64,000 bases of DNA. Origin: Porphyra umbilicalis (Eukaryota > Rhodophyta > Bangiophyceae > Bangiales > Bangiaceae). Below are positions 22,325 to 33,973 of the stretch, one piece after another. The stretch is taken from contig KV918851.1 of assembly GCA_002049455.2 (NCBI GenBank), positions 62,001 to 126,000 of the forward strand, read 5' to 3'. The position numbers and the translations under genes were made by a program. The notes beneath the pieces are model-generated. The model made no database searches, was not told the origin of the DNA, and worked only from the letters and a program-made list of their open reading frames with translations. Every line of letters starts with the position of its first letter. Position 1 is the stretch's first letter.

Positions 22325-23374
22325 GAGAGTTTTGGCATGGAACTCGACGGTCGCTTTGACGGTCTTTCGACTGTACATCGTGCCACGTTGCGGAGATACC
22401 ATCAAGATACAGGAATTCCCGACCGTCCCCGACGGTAATCTCGGGATATACCGTCGGGCCCGAGTCGAGCGGACTGTACATCGGCGGTGCATTTCGACCG
22501 CGTGTCGAGCCTGCGGGGCTCTTCTGGGGGGTGGCACGGCCGGAACACGTACTGGTACGACCCGATTCGGTACATTGGGGGCCGCCTGGCAGCCTCCTTC
22601 TCAGCAAAACAGGTGATCACATCCAGCCGGTGACTTTGCGGCCCAGAACAGCTGCTGCGTTGCCGCGCGGTGTCCTGTGCCCCTGTTACCCATCTGCGCC
22701 ACCCATCCTCACCCCTGCGATGCTCTGTTTTTACCACCGCCACTCACGTCGTTGGGGCCGCGATGCCGACCCACAGCCCAACCCCAGCCAACGCCGCCCC
22801 GCCCTCCCCCCCTTTCCACACAGTCTTCTTTTTACGCGCTCAGCGTGTTGCTGGTAAGTGCGGACAGACAGCGCGCCACAGCACAGCCTCCCCGTCCTCT
22901 TTCTCGGGCGTGTACTTGTTCCCATACGTACGGTAGCTGCACCAGCTGAGCGGCAGGTCACGGCCCCTTCGCGGTAGGCCGCTGCTTCCCAGCTGGTCAT
23001 GTACTCCCTCGCCTTTGCATTTATCTCCCGCGATGCTGTCTGTCACCGCGGGTCATCGCCGCGTTCACCCCTCTCTTTCCTGCCCCACCCCTACCATACA
23101 CACCTCAGTATGCTGTACGCACACCGATGCTCCCAACGCTCTCACTCACCAACAATGCAATCGCACAACCACACATCTGGCTGCATCACCGCACCGGCGG
23201 CGGTGCGCCGCGCCCTGTGTCACAGGTGTGTACAGCACCGTCGAATTACCGGAATTTTACTTGCCAAAACTCACTTGAGTCCACGACGGAAGTAAAACTC
23301 CGGTGCCCCCCGTCCATCCAGATATAGTCGAGATATAGTCGAAAGCGACCGTCAGATTACTTGCCAAAACTCTC
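22325..23374. mobile_element. 1050-bp inverted-repeat element with TA target duplication
   Basis: The left end GAGAGTTTTGGCA (22325) is matched by its complement TGCCAAAACTCTC ending at 23374, with TA directly outside both ends (22323-22324 and 23375-23376). Inside the ends, GACGGTCGCTTT recurs on both sides in inverted orientation, so the terminal repeats extend about 40 bp with small changes. A further ACTTGCCAAAACTC lies near 23260. There is no transposase. The TA duplication suggests a non-autonomous Tc1/mariner-type element; whether the transposase at 25633-27066 could mobilise it is unknown. Confidence 0.6.
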
Positions 23375-25632
23375 TAATATCGCTAGGTGAGGAGCTCACG
23401 GGGGGACCTCACCATCCACCTATCTCGTTCTCTTTGATGACTCATGCGCTCCACAGAGCCACGCTACGTCACGGAGAGCCCAAGTACCATCAGGAGATGT
23501 TCGAACCCTAGTCCTCACCGCGCTTTGATGTGGCGACCACGTGGTGGCTAGTGCATTGGTTCCCTCGATGCTGTCTCTGCCTTGCACCCAGAGTGGAAGG
23601 AAAGCGTTTGCCGGGCTGCCGGTAGCGTGTGCGTGGTAGACGCGGTCGAGGCACCGCCTGCGAACAAGTTGTAGCTTCTGTATGAGAGGACATTGCCGCT
23701 CGGATCCCATTGCCGTGCACTTTCGCATCACCCCCGTCGTCAGCACCCTCCTGTCGTCCTTGACGACGTTGATGAGGGTCGCAGAAGACGGGTGGTGTGC
23801 GCACCGCCATCCACAGGCGCGTGGGTGCCACCATATTCGTTGGACTTTGGCTTCATGGGTAATGAGGATGAGATACCGTCTCCTGTTCTCCCATTCAAAA
23901 AAAAGAGGCAACGAAAGTCAGTTTGTCGGACACATGTGCTGAGCGGAAGAATGAGCCTGTGACACAAAACAAAAAGCGTCCAGGACACGCACTGTTGATA
24001 CTACGACGCACAGAGACCGTTGTGAGCAACGAGAAAGTGACGTGCCACAGTAGCTCTCATATAAACTTACCTGCGATGTACAGCGAGGAGCCTCGCGTCG
24101 TCGTCCACGACGTGTCATCACCGAAAAAGGCCGCCAACGAAAACGAGACAGTGATCGCCATTTCGGAAGACCCATGAGTAAGGCACGGCACTGGAGCAGT
24201 ACAACGGCGGCGGCAGGTAATGGGTCTGCACGGGGATGACAAGAAGACGGGCGGCCCGACAGGATAATGAGAGGACGACGGTGTGGAGGGGGGATGGGTG
24301 GGATGCTGGACAGCGACCCATGGCGGAAAGCGACGGGTTCTCCGACACGATCGTCACCGATCCTGGAAAGAAAACGGAACGCTTGCCAGAGCATCTTGCC
24401 AACGAGCGAGATCGCGGACGATTTTGCACACGGTGCCTCTCACGAGACAGCTCACGCGCGCTCAAAGGCCATCTGTCTGAGACCCATCGATGGATAGGAA
24501 CGCACATTGACATGGAAGCGCTACTGAAGTAGTGCTTTCGCACCTCTTGCCGAGTGGCCTCCGTCAATCGTATGCTCAATGGCACATTGAGCATGCGCAA
24601 GCTGGCTCAAGTGCGACCTGGACCCTCGTTGCACCAGCGATCTTGCCAGGATTTTCGCAGGCACTTGACAATGACTCAGCTTGCTCAACTGTATGAGAAA
24701 AGCGAAAGAACCCTAAATGCACATTCCAGCATCGGGGGGCTACCCTTCATCTGACAGAGCGTGCTGCAAGTGCCATTGAAGACGGCATTTCGAAGCTGCT
24801 TGTTTCACCTGGCGTGGAGCGACAGTTCGCGTGCCGTTTATTTCATTTGTCTTGTGCCCCAGCTTCCGAACTGCTGTGGGCGGTGGTCGGGCGGTGGTCA
24901 GAGGACGCCGCTGAGCGATGAGCAGACGCGGCATCCGCCGTCGGCGGGGCGGCTCGCAGCAGCACCAATTGACGGAAAACAGCAGCCGACGTAACAGTCG
25001 GCTTCTCTGGTGCCCGGGGCAGAGTCGGGCTCCCACTTGTCGCAAGCGATGTTCTGTCGGCGTGCGTCACACTCTGTCGAAGGCACTGCCCAACATGTCC
25101 TCCGACCTGAAGCCCCTACCGCCACTGCGGTCTGTTCATGTGGCGTGCGTAGCACCTGCCATGGCAGAAAACATCGCAGTTGACCTCTTCAAAGTCCTCC
25201 TACTACCCCCTGCACACGCAGCCATGAATGAATACATCGTCTTGCTCGTCCCCCTTGACGACTTCCCCATTCGTCGCTGACAACCCGCACGCAGCAATGG
25301 AGGCGCCTTCAGCACAGACCGTGACAAGGGCGCTTCCTCCACATGCTTGTTTAAAAAGCGTCTGTGTTACGTCTTACACACAGCACTCGACGCGGCGGGC
25401 GTGGAGAGGATCAACAGCGTGAGCACAAAGCTGGTGACGAGCATGCAATTCTCGTGTGGCTCACGTACCGCTGTCGCTTGGAATCATGCCGTAAGGAAGG
25501 CCACGTGAATGCCAAAAAGACAGCTATGGTTTATCGAACGAGAGAAAACAGACGGCTACGCAGAGGTAGGAGCGCAATGAACGAGCACACGCATCAATGG
25601 GGGCCATCGGCCAGTACCTCTGCCAGGTTGTT
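23375..25632. other. Gene-poor stretch
   Basis: No convincing gene in about 2.3 kb. Short open frames lie around 23420-23911, 24118-24600 and 24918-25280 without domains. Part of it may flank the mariner element's left end, but terminal inverted repeats were not found by eye. Confidence 0.35.
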
Positions 25633-27066
25633 TTACACTCGAGAAAACTGGCCAGCGACCTGCGCGGTGGTCAGCATGGAAACAGCCGCCGCCATCAGGC
25701 GCATCGGCTTGTCCAAGTACCGCCCATCCACGTACACGAGCGAGCGGGTGTGCTTCTTCAAATCGCTGAAGACGCCCTCAATCGGTTGGAGGTTGGGGAA
25801 GTACGGCGGAAGGCGCACGTGATGCATTCCGTTGGCCTGCATGTACTCGTCACCCGCCTCGTCGTGGATGCCGGCATTGTCGTAAAGTACGACGCATGCA
25901 TCAGGCTGCATATCCCAGGGAAGGCCCGGGATGTACGTATTCATTCGGCTTCGGAGGCACTGCAGGAACAGGCGCCAGTCGTCGGCGGTTTGGGCCGTAA
26001 CGACAATGACCGTCTGCGACCACAGCACCCCGTGAGTAAGGGACACGGCCATCATAGTGCTTGTGCGCGGTACCGCTCGCGCATCTCGGTCGTAGAGCAC
26101 GCACCGGACGTTGCGCAGCGTCCGCCCGTACTTCACGTACAGGTCGCTGCCGGCCGTGTGCGTCTCGTCCACGGACACGACGCACCGGGGCGGAATCTCG
26201 TTGAAGGCGACCGCAAAAGCGCGCTGAGCTGCGAGGGACCTCTCCGCATAGAGGCGCTCAATCTTCTTGCGCGTGTAGTCATGCCTCCGCAAGATGCGGT
26301 ACACCGTTGACGAGCTCACGTAGCGGTGATCGCTTGTTGGATAGTCAAGGCTCAATGCCACCAACAGGTCCACGTGGCTCGACAGGAAGGCGGCGGGCCC
26401 GGCCTCCACAAGAGTGAGGATGGCTCTGGTCAGGTCGACATTGCGTACAGCGGAATCGGCGTGCAGGTTTCGAAGATCCGGGTTCCGCCAGAACGTACCG
26501 TTCGCGGCCATGCGATGCACCCAGCGTCGCATGAAACGCGTGGAGCATCCGATAATGTCGGCTACGTCGTCCGCGTTGTAGCCCTCCTCCAAGAGGTCTA
26601 GGACGTGCAGCCGAGTGCTTTCCAGAAACATGCCGTCCACAGCAACGCTCGACAGCACCTGGGCCGCAGCCACGTCAGAGGCAGACGCAACCGCTGCAGT
26701 GGCGTCGGCTCTGTCGCGCGCCGACGAGCCGCAAAAGAAGACCCCAGGCGTGCACGGCGTCGCTGGTGACGACGTGGTGCTCACAGACCACGATGCCCCG
26801 TCATGGACGACCTTGGCGCACCCGCAAGTGCGCACCAGAAGATCACGGGCGTGGACGCCGACGCCCGCGCGTGGTGGCCGCCGCCTCGGATGCCCGTGCC
26901 GTCGCCGCCCTTGGTGGACCCGCACACTGCTGGCATGCACGTCGGCTGCGACGACGTGCCGGGGAGAAAGAGGGGAGCAGGCGTGATGAAGATGATCATC
27001 GTCAAGCAGCCAACCATGGTCCGGCCGAACAGGCCCGCTCGTGAAAGACGGCAAAGCATGAGCCAT
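25633..27066 (-). CDS. IS630/Tc1-mariner-type transposase
   Basis: 477 residues from ATG 27066 to TAA 25633-25635; a later Met in MFLESTRLHVLDLL is an alternative start. Helix-turn-helix DNA-binding repeats lie around residues 175-230 (EGYNADDVADIIGCS). The RNase-H-fold catalytic core has SVDETH (Asp300), VLYDNAGIHD (Asp396) and PYFPNLQPIEGVFSDLKK (Glu430), a DD(33)E arrangement with the usual N-Q-P-I-E box. The enzyme would cut and paste its element at TA sites. The frame is intact, so this is the best-preserved transposase in the window. The N-terminal 170 residues are low-complexity and may not be translated. Confidence 0.9.
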   Translation of the reverse strand: MAHALPSFTSGPVRPDHGWLLDDDHLHHACSPLSPRHVVAADVHASSVRVHQGRRRHGHPRRRPPRAGVGVHARDLLVRTCGCAKVVHDGASWSVSTTSSPATPCTPGVFFCGSSARDRADATAAVASASDVAAAQVLSSVAVDGMFLESTRLHVLDLLEEGYNADDVADIIGCSTRFMRRWVHRMAANGTFWRNPDLRNLHADSAVRNVDLTRAILTLVEAGPAAFLSSHVDLLVALSLDYPTSDHRYVSSSTVYRILRRHDYTRKKIERLYAERSLAAQRAFAVAFNEIPPRCVVSVDETHTAGSDLYVKYGRTLRNVRCVLYDRDARAVPRTSTMMAVSLTHGVLWSQTVIVVTAQTADDWRLFLQCLRSRMNTYIPGLPWDMQPDACVVLYDNAGIHDEAGDEYMQANGMHHVRLPPYFPNLQPIEGVFSDLKKHTRSLVYVDGRYLDKPMRLMAAAVSMLTTAQVAGQFSRV

Positions 27067-28572
27067 CCTGCGCGCGATGTAAACAAAGGATCAGCAGGAC
27101 GGTTGCCATTGAAACTTGATTAACCACGAGGGCGGGCGTCGCGCTGCTATGGGAAGGCCGCCACGGAAGCTGTGGTGTCTGCTGGGCACGCTGCTGGGCT
27201 AGTTGTATCATGAGTTGACCAGGCCGAAAACCCAAAAGCTCGGCCACTGACCCAGAGCACATTTGACTGGGCAGCAATGACACGCAGACAGGATATCTGC
27301 CACGACAAGTGTCGAGACCAACTCGTGAGTCTATCAGCCAGAACGTCTCAGTCGATTGCCGCGAAGCGACACATTGATCCGTCCAATGAAAATGCGTGCA
27401 GCTCGACGCCTCAAGATCTTGGGCTGTCAGCCGTTCGAACCGCACTGCGTGGTTTGCCCACTCATTTCAGCCGTCAGACGACAACCCAAAGTACTGCCCC
27501 TCCCAGAGTGCTCATGCTAGGGGTATCGATTAATAACATTGCCCTTAGCAATTCTGGCACTCGATGGTTTGCCCACCCATTTGAGAGAGGGCCTCCTGCG
27601 TGCGATGGGGTTTGCTGTGGGGGCACCTGATCAGGTTTCCTGTGGGACTGGGCCACAAAGACATGGCTTGCGTCCTGAAATTCTCATCAGACATGGAGCT
27701 CGTCGTCACGAAACAGACGCGCTGTCTTCTCTCTCGCACACGACATCGCCAAATTTGACCCCTTAGAGAGGGTGTAGTTTTGTTTGGGAAAACTGCATCC
27801 CCGGACTGCTGGCCATTTATTAGCAAAGAACCGTACCTCTCTCGGGGGAGGGGGACAATTCTGGGGACACCTCGGGGGGGGGGGACAACCCGGGGGGGGG
27901 GGGGACAACTCGGGGGGTGGAAGCGATCGGTTGCACGGGGTTTGTCAGTTGGATTGGAAAAAGTTCAATCCCAGCACGGACTACCTCTCTCGAGGGGGGG
28001 GACAACTCGGGTGAGGGGTGGGGCTGGCGGCTGCCCCGCCCGCCGGCCGCTCATCGAGGGGAGCGGGGGGGAGGGAACCACCAGCCGTCGACGTCCGCCG
28101 TGCAATCGGCCGCGCCCGACGCGGCCGGCGTGGCCCCCGAAACGGTGCGGGTGTTGCTCGGCAAACAAAGGGGCCGGCGTCGTGACCGCCAGTGAGGCGC
28201 AGGCCACCCGGAGTCATCCGTCAGACACGGTGGTTGGGGCAAACCCCCACGTCGGTTGCCTGGGTTGGTGGCGGCAGGGGTTCCGAGTGCGTGCTCGTCG
28301 CCGCCCATGGCGACGCCAAAGAGCCCGAGGTCCTCGTCATGACCACCCCCTCCCGCGGCTTTGCTGGTCGCGCGGGCGCCCGCCGCTGGCTCACGTCCAC
28401 GCGTCTGACGAGGAGCCGCTTTTCCTCCTGCGGCGGCGTCGGTCACGTCCCCATCCTCCCCGACGGCGCGCGGCCTGCGGGAGGTCGGCACCGCCGAGGA
28501 AGGCGCCGTCGACCGAGGCCGTGCGGCGAGGCGGTGTTCAGCATGTAAGGTGGCACTCCGTGTCCTGCTGGG
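27067..28572. other. Region with G-runs and a dispersed-repeat fragment
   Basis: No gene. 27809-27826 is the exact reverse complement of part of the repeat at 4748-4765, and 27922-27985 resembles 4678-4742 in direct orientation. Between and after them are GGGGGACAA-type runs (27840-27915, 27995-28010). Confidence 0.45.
27840..27915 (+). repeat. GGGGGGACAAC(T/C)C G-rich satellite
   Basis: Four or so units of a run of G followed by ACAA and CTCGG/CCCGG. A G-run on this strand could form G-quadruplexes. Confidence 0.5.
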
Positions 28573-30222
28573 ATGGGGGGGGGGGAGGGGGGGGTGTCAG
28601 ACGCCTTTACCCCTGCCGCGGCGGCGCCCGCCACCGCCACCCGCAAGACGCGGCCGAGGTGCGTCACTGCCTCGGCGGCCGCCTCGACGGCCGTTGATGG
28701 GGTGGTGCTGATACGCGCCGCCACGGCCACGCCGACGACGCCGCCGGCGCCGGCGCGCCGCCCGGACCCGTGCCGGGCGATGCTCGAGCGGCTGCTGTCG
28801 CCGCCGCCCGCCACGTCACCGCTCGAGGCGGTGGCTGCGCACCTCGCCGCCTCCCCCGCCACGCGCCCCGAAGTGGCGGCGGTCATGAACAAGCCGGGCA
28901 CCCGCGCGCCGCGCGGCCGGCCGGCGGCTGACTCGCCGTTTTGGAGCGCGCCGCGTCGCGGCTGGCCGCCGCTGCTGACGCGGCGCCGTCGGTGATGCCC
29001 GCGTCGGTGCGCAGCGGTGACGGCGTTGGCGACCGGACGGTGGCGGAGATGCTCAGCCCGCCGGCGGCGGATACGCCCCTCGAGGCGATGGCCGACCGGA
29101 TGGCCTCGGGCCCGGCCATGCCCGCCTTGGCGGCTGCGACGGCGGACCGGGGCGCCCTCCGCGCGGCGCGCACGGTCGCAGCAGACGCCACCGCAACGGG
29201 TAACGCCGTGGCCGAGCTGCTGCATTCCGTGGCGGCCGACACGCCGCTGGAAGCGTCGGTCAATATGCTCACCGGCCACGGTGCCATCGCCCCGTCCGGC
29301 AAGGCTTCGCTGGAGCTGCCGGCGACACCCGTGGGGACACGTTTGACAGCACCGCCGGTGGCGACGTCGCTGGAAGCGTCGGCCAATGTGGTGGTGCTCA
29401 ATGCGGCGCTTTCGCCGACGGGAAAGTCGACGACGGAGCCGCCGCCGCGCATTGAGGCGCTCCTTCACTCGCCGGCGGCCGACACGCCGCTCGAGGCGGT
29501 CGCCGCCCGCTTGGCCGCCCAGGACCAGCCCGTCTCCGTCGCCGCCACGCCTCGCGCCGTCCCCGACGCTGTGCCGGCGGGCGACGGCGGCGCCGTCTCG
29601 CGGGGGGCGCAAGCGCGCTCGCCACTGGCTTCTGCGCGCGCGCTTGCGGGCGACGCCGCTCGAGGCGGCGGCTACTGTGCTTGCGCCGCGCGCCGCCCTG
29701 TCGCCGACCGGCCGCACGTTTGCCGCAGCGCCCGAGTCGGTGGCGTGGCTCCTCCGCCCGCCGACCGCCGCGTCGCGGGCCGCGGCGGCAGCGGCGGCGC
29801 AAGCCGGGCAGGCGGCCATGTCGCCCGACGCCTAGGCCCACACCGCGCCGCCCGAGCGCATGCGTGCGCTCGTCAGCCCGGCGACGCTAGCGGCGCCGCC
29901 CGAGGGGGAGCCGCCAGCGTCGGGGCGGTGCGGGAGCGCGGGCGGGGGCGGAGCAGCACCCGGCGGCGTCGCGCACGTGCGCGAATCGCGCGTGCGCGGC
30001 CCGCGGGAGGGTGCCGTCGCAAGGCAAGGTGCTGCGGGCGAAAAGTCGGTCCGGAGTGGGCGTCGGAGCGCGTGCCAACCTGAGACCGGTTGGCACTCAC
30101 CACGGGTACGGAAACGTCGAAACGCACGAGTAGGACCAAAAGAAAGAAAAAGAAAGCACAGCGTGCACAACGCCAGTGCCGAGTTGAAAGAGTTTCTTTC
30201 CAGCAGCACAGCGGAGCGATGA
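28573..30222 (+). CDS. TPLEA-repeat protein with frame breaks and in-frame TAG
   Basis: A very GC-rich gene encoding six or seven copies of a unit of about 45 residues: a short LLxxPxA lead, TPLEA (or TSLEA, SPLEA), a stretch such as VAAHLAAS, then LSPTG. Units lie at about 28800, 29065, 29245, 29365, 29480 and 29655. The frame shifts near 28940-28990 and again near 29590, after which repeats continue (ATPLEAAATVLAPRAALSPTG). TAG at 29833-29835 is followed in frame by a further 129 codons to TGA at 30220-30222, ending in a Lys/Arg-rich tail. The repeats resemble no family I know; helical repeats are plausible. The long opposite-strand frame is a shadow of the GC bias. Confidence 0.45.
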
Positions 30223-31108
30223 TGCTCGTGGCCGCCCAATGATACAGAACATGAAGACACACAAACGACGAGAAAAAAGCAAACCGCTGGCAATCGCACC
30301 CTACCACCCCGCGCGCCGTCAGTCGGCACAGCGCAGGCGCCTGTCACTTTTTATTGCGCAAGTGGAGGGTTGTTGAAGCACCAATGCATCGACCCTATCT
30401 GGTGTGAGAGCTGAAGCGCTAATATGGGAGATAGGAAATGCCGGAAATTGCATTCACAGCTGCTACCTGTGAATGCACCTGTGCATGCCGTTCTCGCAGC
30501 TGGGGGGGGGGGGGGGGGGGCGCCCTGGGGGGGGGGGGGGGGTCAATTTTGCCATCCTTGACAAATGGGATTGGCGATTTTTCGCCGCACAGCGTGGTTC
30601 TCGGCCTCCTCCGGCATCATTGACAGGGCTGGATGGGAGTAATTGGGGCCCGCTGCCATCTGCCGCGACCGGGCGTGCGCTTCACCGATCTGGCCGCGGG
30701 CTCCCGTCAGCCGCGGCGATGGAGCGCCGGGCGCTGTCGACGGTCCCAGCGCGGCCGGGCAGGTGTGGGCGCGCAAACGATGGCGTACTCCTCCTCTCCC
30801 ACGAGATGTCGGTGTCGTATCGTTCCACACTTCCCCCTCCCCCCCCCCCCTCCGCCTACCTCGTTCGTCGTTACGTCCATTTGGCACGGATCACCGACGT
30901 TGCTCCCATCCGGGTATGTGTGGTTGGCATTTTCCTGTAGCTCTGACTGCATCTCCCGGTGCTCTCGGTCACCCTCTTTTGTCTTCTCCACAACCCTTCT
31001 GCGCTTCTGTGTCACCGGCACTGACTGCGTCTCGCTCGTGCTTTTGTTTGCACATTCTGTGGATCTTGTTCTTCGTTGGCCTGCTTTGTTCTACAGCCCA
31101 CCGCGTGA
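30223..31108. other. Intergenic region with long G-runs
   Basis: No gene. It holds two G-runs at about 30501-30542 separated by CGCCCT, then pyrimidine-rich DNA (30830-31060) leading into the next gene. Its overlapping plus-strand frames lack domains. Confidence 0.45.
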
Positions 31109-33956
31109 ATGGTCATGGGCACTTTGCAGCCAAGCGCGGTCGGGCAGCCAGCACCCCCAGCGGCGGTGGAGTCACCGTCGAGCGTGGCGGTGGAGCCGCC
31201 GTCGAGCGCGTCGGTGGAGCCGCCGTCGAGTGCAGCAGTGGAGCCGCCGTCAAGTGCAGCAGTGGAGCCGCCGTCGAGCGCGGCGGTGGGGCCGCCGCCG
31301 ACTGCGGCGGTGGAGCCGCCGTCTAGTGCAGCGGTGGAGCCGCCGTTGACCGCGGCGGTGGAGCCGTCGTCGACCATGGCTGAGGAGCCGTCGTCGACCG
31401 CAGCTGAGGAGCCGTCATCGACCGCGGCTGTGGAGCCGCCATCGACGGCGGCGGCGCAGCCGGAGATGAACAAAACAGAGCGCCGGCTCTACATCAACTT
31501 CTTTGAGAGCCTGGGCATTGCCGACGACAAGGCCACGGCGTTCTTGGCGACTCTGTTTCGCAACGTGTTTGAGGCATCGTCCAAGCTTGACGCCCACTTA
31601 GCGCCGCATGGGGCGTGTTTGCACTCTGGGGTCAGCCGAATGAATGCAGGTGTCGGAGAACCCCCGGGAGGCTCCCACGCACCGTTGGATCCGCTTGGTG
31701 GACCGCGTTGGCCTCTTCTCCGACCGCGACGACCACGCCGTGCGCATCATGAACTTGGCGCTTTCGTTTTCATGGCGACATGTGGAGCTCGATGCCATCG
31801 CCAAGGCCAACGCCCTTATCTTGGGCGAGATGCAGCAGACCGTGGACGACACTTGTGCCACGAACAAAGTTGCGGTGCTGCCGCGGGTGGGGGTCGACCT
31901 GACGCCGGTGGGCGGGGGCGGTGTCGGAGGCGCGACGGGTGACGAGGAGGGCGATCTTCCCCCGATTGACGACCCCATGCAACATGGGGAAGATGACGAA
32001 GAGTGCGCGCTTACCGACGGGGGCATGGCCTTTCTCAACGTCCCACCGGCATCCGGATTGGCCACCGGTGGCGCCCCGTCTTGCGGGCTGCCAGCCTCCG
32101 CTCTAGCGACGTCGTCGACGCCCGGCGGTGGGACAACGGCTACCGGTGGCGGGCAAGAAGTACCGCTGCCAGCCGGGGGGATTGAGATCAACCTCGACGA
32201 CGCCCCACTGAGCGGGGGGGGACAAGATCCAGACGAGACGGATGAAGATGCAGACCAAAGCGGCAATTACCCCCCCCACGTCATCCACGACCGGCAACCC
32301 ACGGTGGTGCCAACCAATATTGCAGTGGAGACGGTCACCGCCGTGCTGACGGGTCTCCAAGACAGAGCCGATGGCATTGCCGTGCTGCGCCAGCTGCTGG
32401 ACGACTCCGTCCTCGTGCTCTGCCGCTCGTCTGCGCGCCCCACTGTAAAGTGGAGCGGCAAGCCGTTCCCTACGGGCATCAGGGGCGACCGCATGGCCCT
32501 TGGCCTGCGGACAGACAAGTGGTGGCCGCAGTGGCATGCCCCACAAGATCTGGACGAGGCAAACTCCTTCCCGCCGGCCGGGACCATTTCGCACGCGTTC
32601 AACCGCCACCGGCCGACCGGCTCTTCAAGGTGGGTCATCCTGGTCGACCTGACCGGCATCAACGAAGTGATCAAGGCCTTGTCCGTCCGCTCTGCGCGCT
32701 TTTTCCCCAAGAACGCCCTCGTTCAATACGAGATGGTGTCGCGCGTCTGGGGCAAGGCGCCGATGAGATTTCCGGTGGTGGTTGCGTGCATGCTGTTGCT
32801 GGTGACCAAGGAGGAGGAGTTCGGGGTCAAGTTGGCGCACCTCGCTGCTGCGGGCCGCGCTTCCGTCCCGGCCAATCCACCATTATTTTCGGCTTCATGC
32901 CATGAGTTCAACATGTCTGGCCTGGCGGCTCCCAATGCAGCCACGCGCCCATCCGGTGTTCTTCCCGGCGGGCATGCCTCTGCAGCGCCCCTTCCCCTCC
33001 TCCCCGACGGCGACTCTGACAAAATCGACAACAGGTATGCTGAGATGGACGTTGTGTTGGCCAACGAGGCATCCGCCACCAAGACGCAGAATCGGGCCAA
33101 CCGCCTCCGGGCACGTACGGCCAAGGCGCAGTCCGCCACTGCACCAGGGGCTTCATCGACTCCCCGCTCCGCGGCTCATGCGTCTCCCACAACCAGGCGT
33201 CCCCCCGAAAGATCGAGGGCGCAAGCAGCTGGCGCGTTGGCGCCGCGCCCGGTGATCAAGAGGGCGCGAGCCGCCAAGGGCAACAACTCGGCAGCAAAGA
33301 ACAACTCAACCAGGCAGGCGAGCGCCGCGTTACCTAGCCGGGCCGCTGGCGCGGCCGTTGACAGCGGTGTTGCAGTTGTCGGGGGCGGCGCAGCTGCTGC
33401 CGATGGCGTCGCTTCTCCTTCTGTTCGTCTTGTCGTCGCGCCTCCGGCAGTGGCTCCACCAAGCGCCAACGTCAAGGCGGCAAAGAGCCAACCTGCACAT
33501 CCTTCTGCAATGAACGCTGAGGGACCGGTCGCGGCGGCAGCTGTGTACGGCGTCGGCCAGGCGCCACCGGGCTTTGCTGTGGCGAGCGGTGGGACTTTAC
33601 TGCCAGGTGCCCAAGCCCCGACCGCGTCGCCTGTTCTTAACACTATCCCGAACGAAGGGGCAGCCTACTATCCCCTGCCGGGTGCTCCATTGCCTTTCGT
33701 TCCCAGTCATTTTCCTCCGTCACTATCTACTGGGTTTCTATAACCGGGTGCTCTTCCGCCACATGGTGCTGCTGCACCGGCCCCGGTCCAAACACGCCCG
33801 AGTGCCTCTGACTTTGCTGAGGAGCAGAGGCTGCGACGTGAGCGCGTTAAGGCCAACTTGCGCGACGCACACGCATCCGCGTCGGACACATTTTCTTCTA
33901 GGCATGAGTCGTGGGGTGGTGGAGGGTCGAATGAATGCGCATCTATAACAACATAA
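31109..33956 (+). CDS. Unknown protein: 8-residue Pro/Ser/Ala repeats, conserved-looking core, disordered tail; frame break and in-frame TAA
   Basis: From ATG 31109 there are about 12 octapeptide units of the type AVEPPSSA, then RRLYINFFESLG. Near 31590-31644 the frame changes to the one reading RLVDRVGLFSDRDDHAVR, through either an intron or a one-base shift. This second frame runs 699 codons. It includes a globular-looking region (IKALSVRSARFFPKNALVQ, about 32660-32850) and an Ala/Pro/Arg-rich tail. TAA at 33741-33743 does not end the signal: the frame continues PGALPPHGAAAPAPVQ, a charged helix (FAEEQRLRRERVKANLRD) and stops at TAA 33954-33956. The gene converges on the helicase, whose stop lies 17 bases away. 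No family is recognised. Confidence 0.5.
31145..31460 (+). repeat. 24-bp coding minisatellite
   Basis: About 12 imperfect 24-bp units encoding variants of AVEPPSSA. The number of units probably varies between alleles. Confidence 0.7.
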
Positions 33957-33973
33957 ACAATACGTCCAAACTC

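Noticed and set aside
28443-29819. Long minus-strand open frame of 458 codons
   Set aside because: It is a mirror of the GC-rich TPLEA gene; the repeat units and their continuation across frame changes are only on the plus strand.
27840-30542. CRISPR-like spaced repeats in the G-rich tracts
   Set aside because: Units are simple G-runs without constant repeat length or unique spacers.
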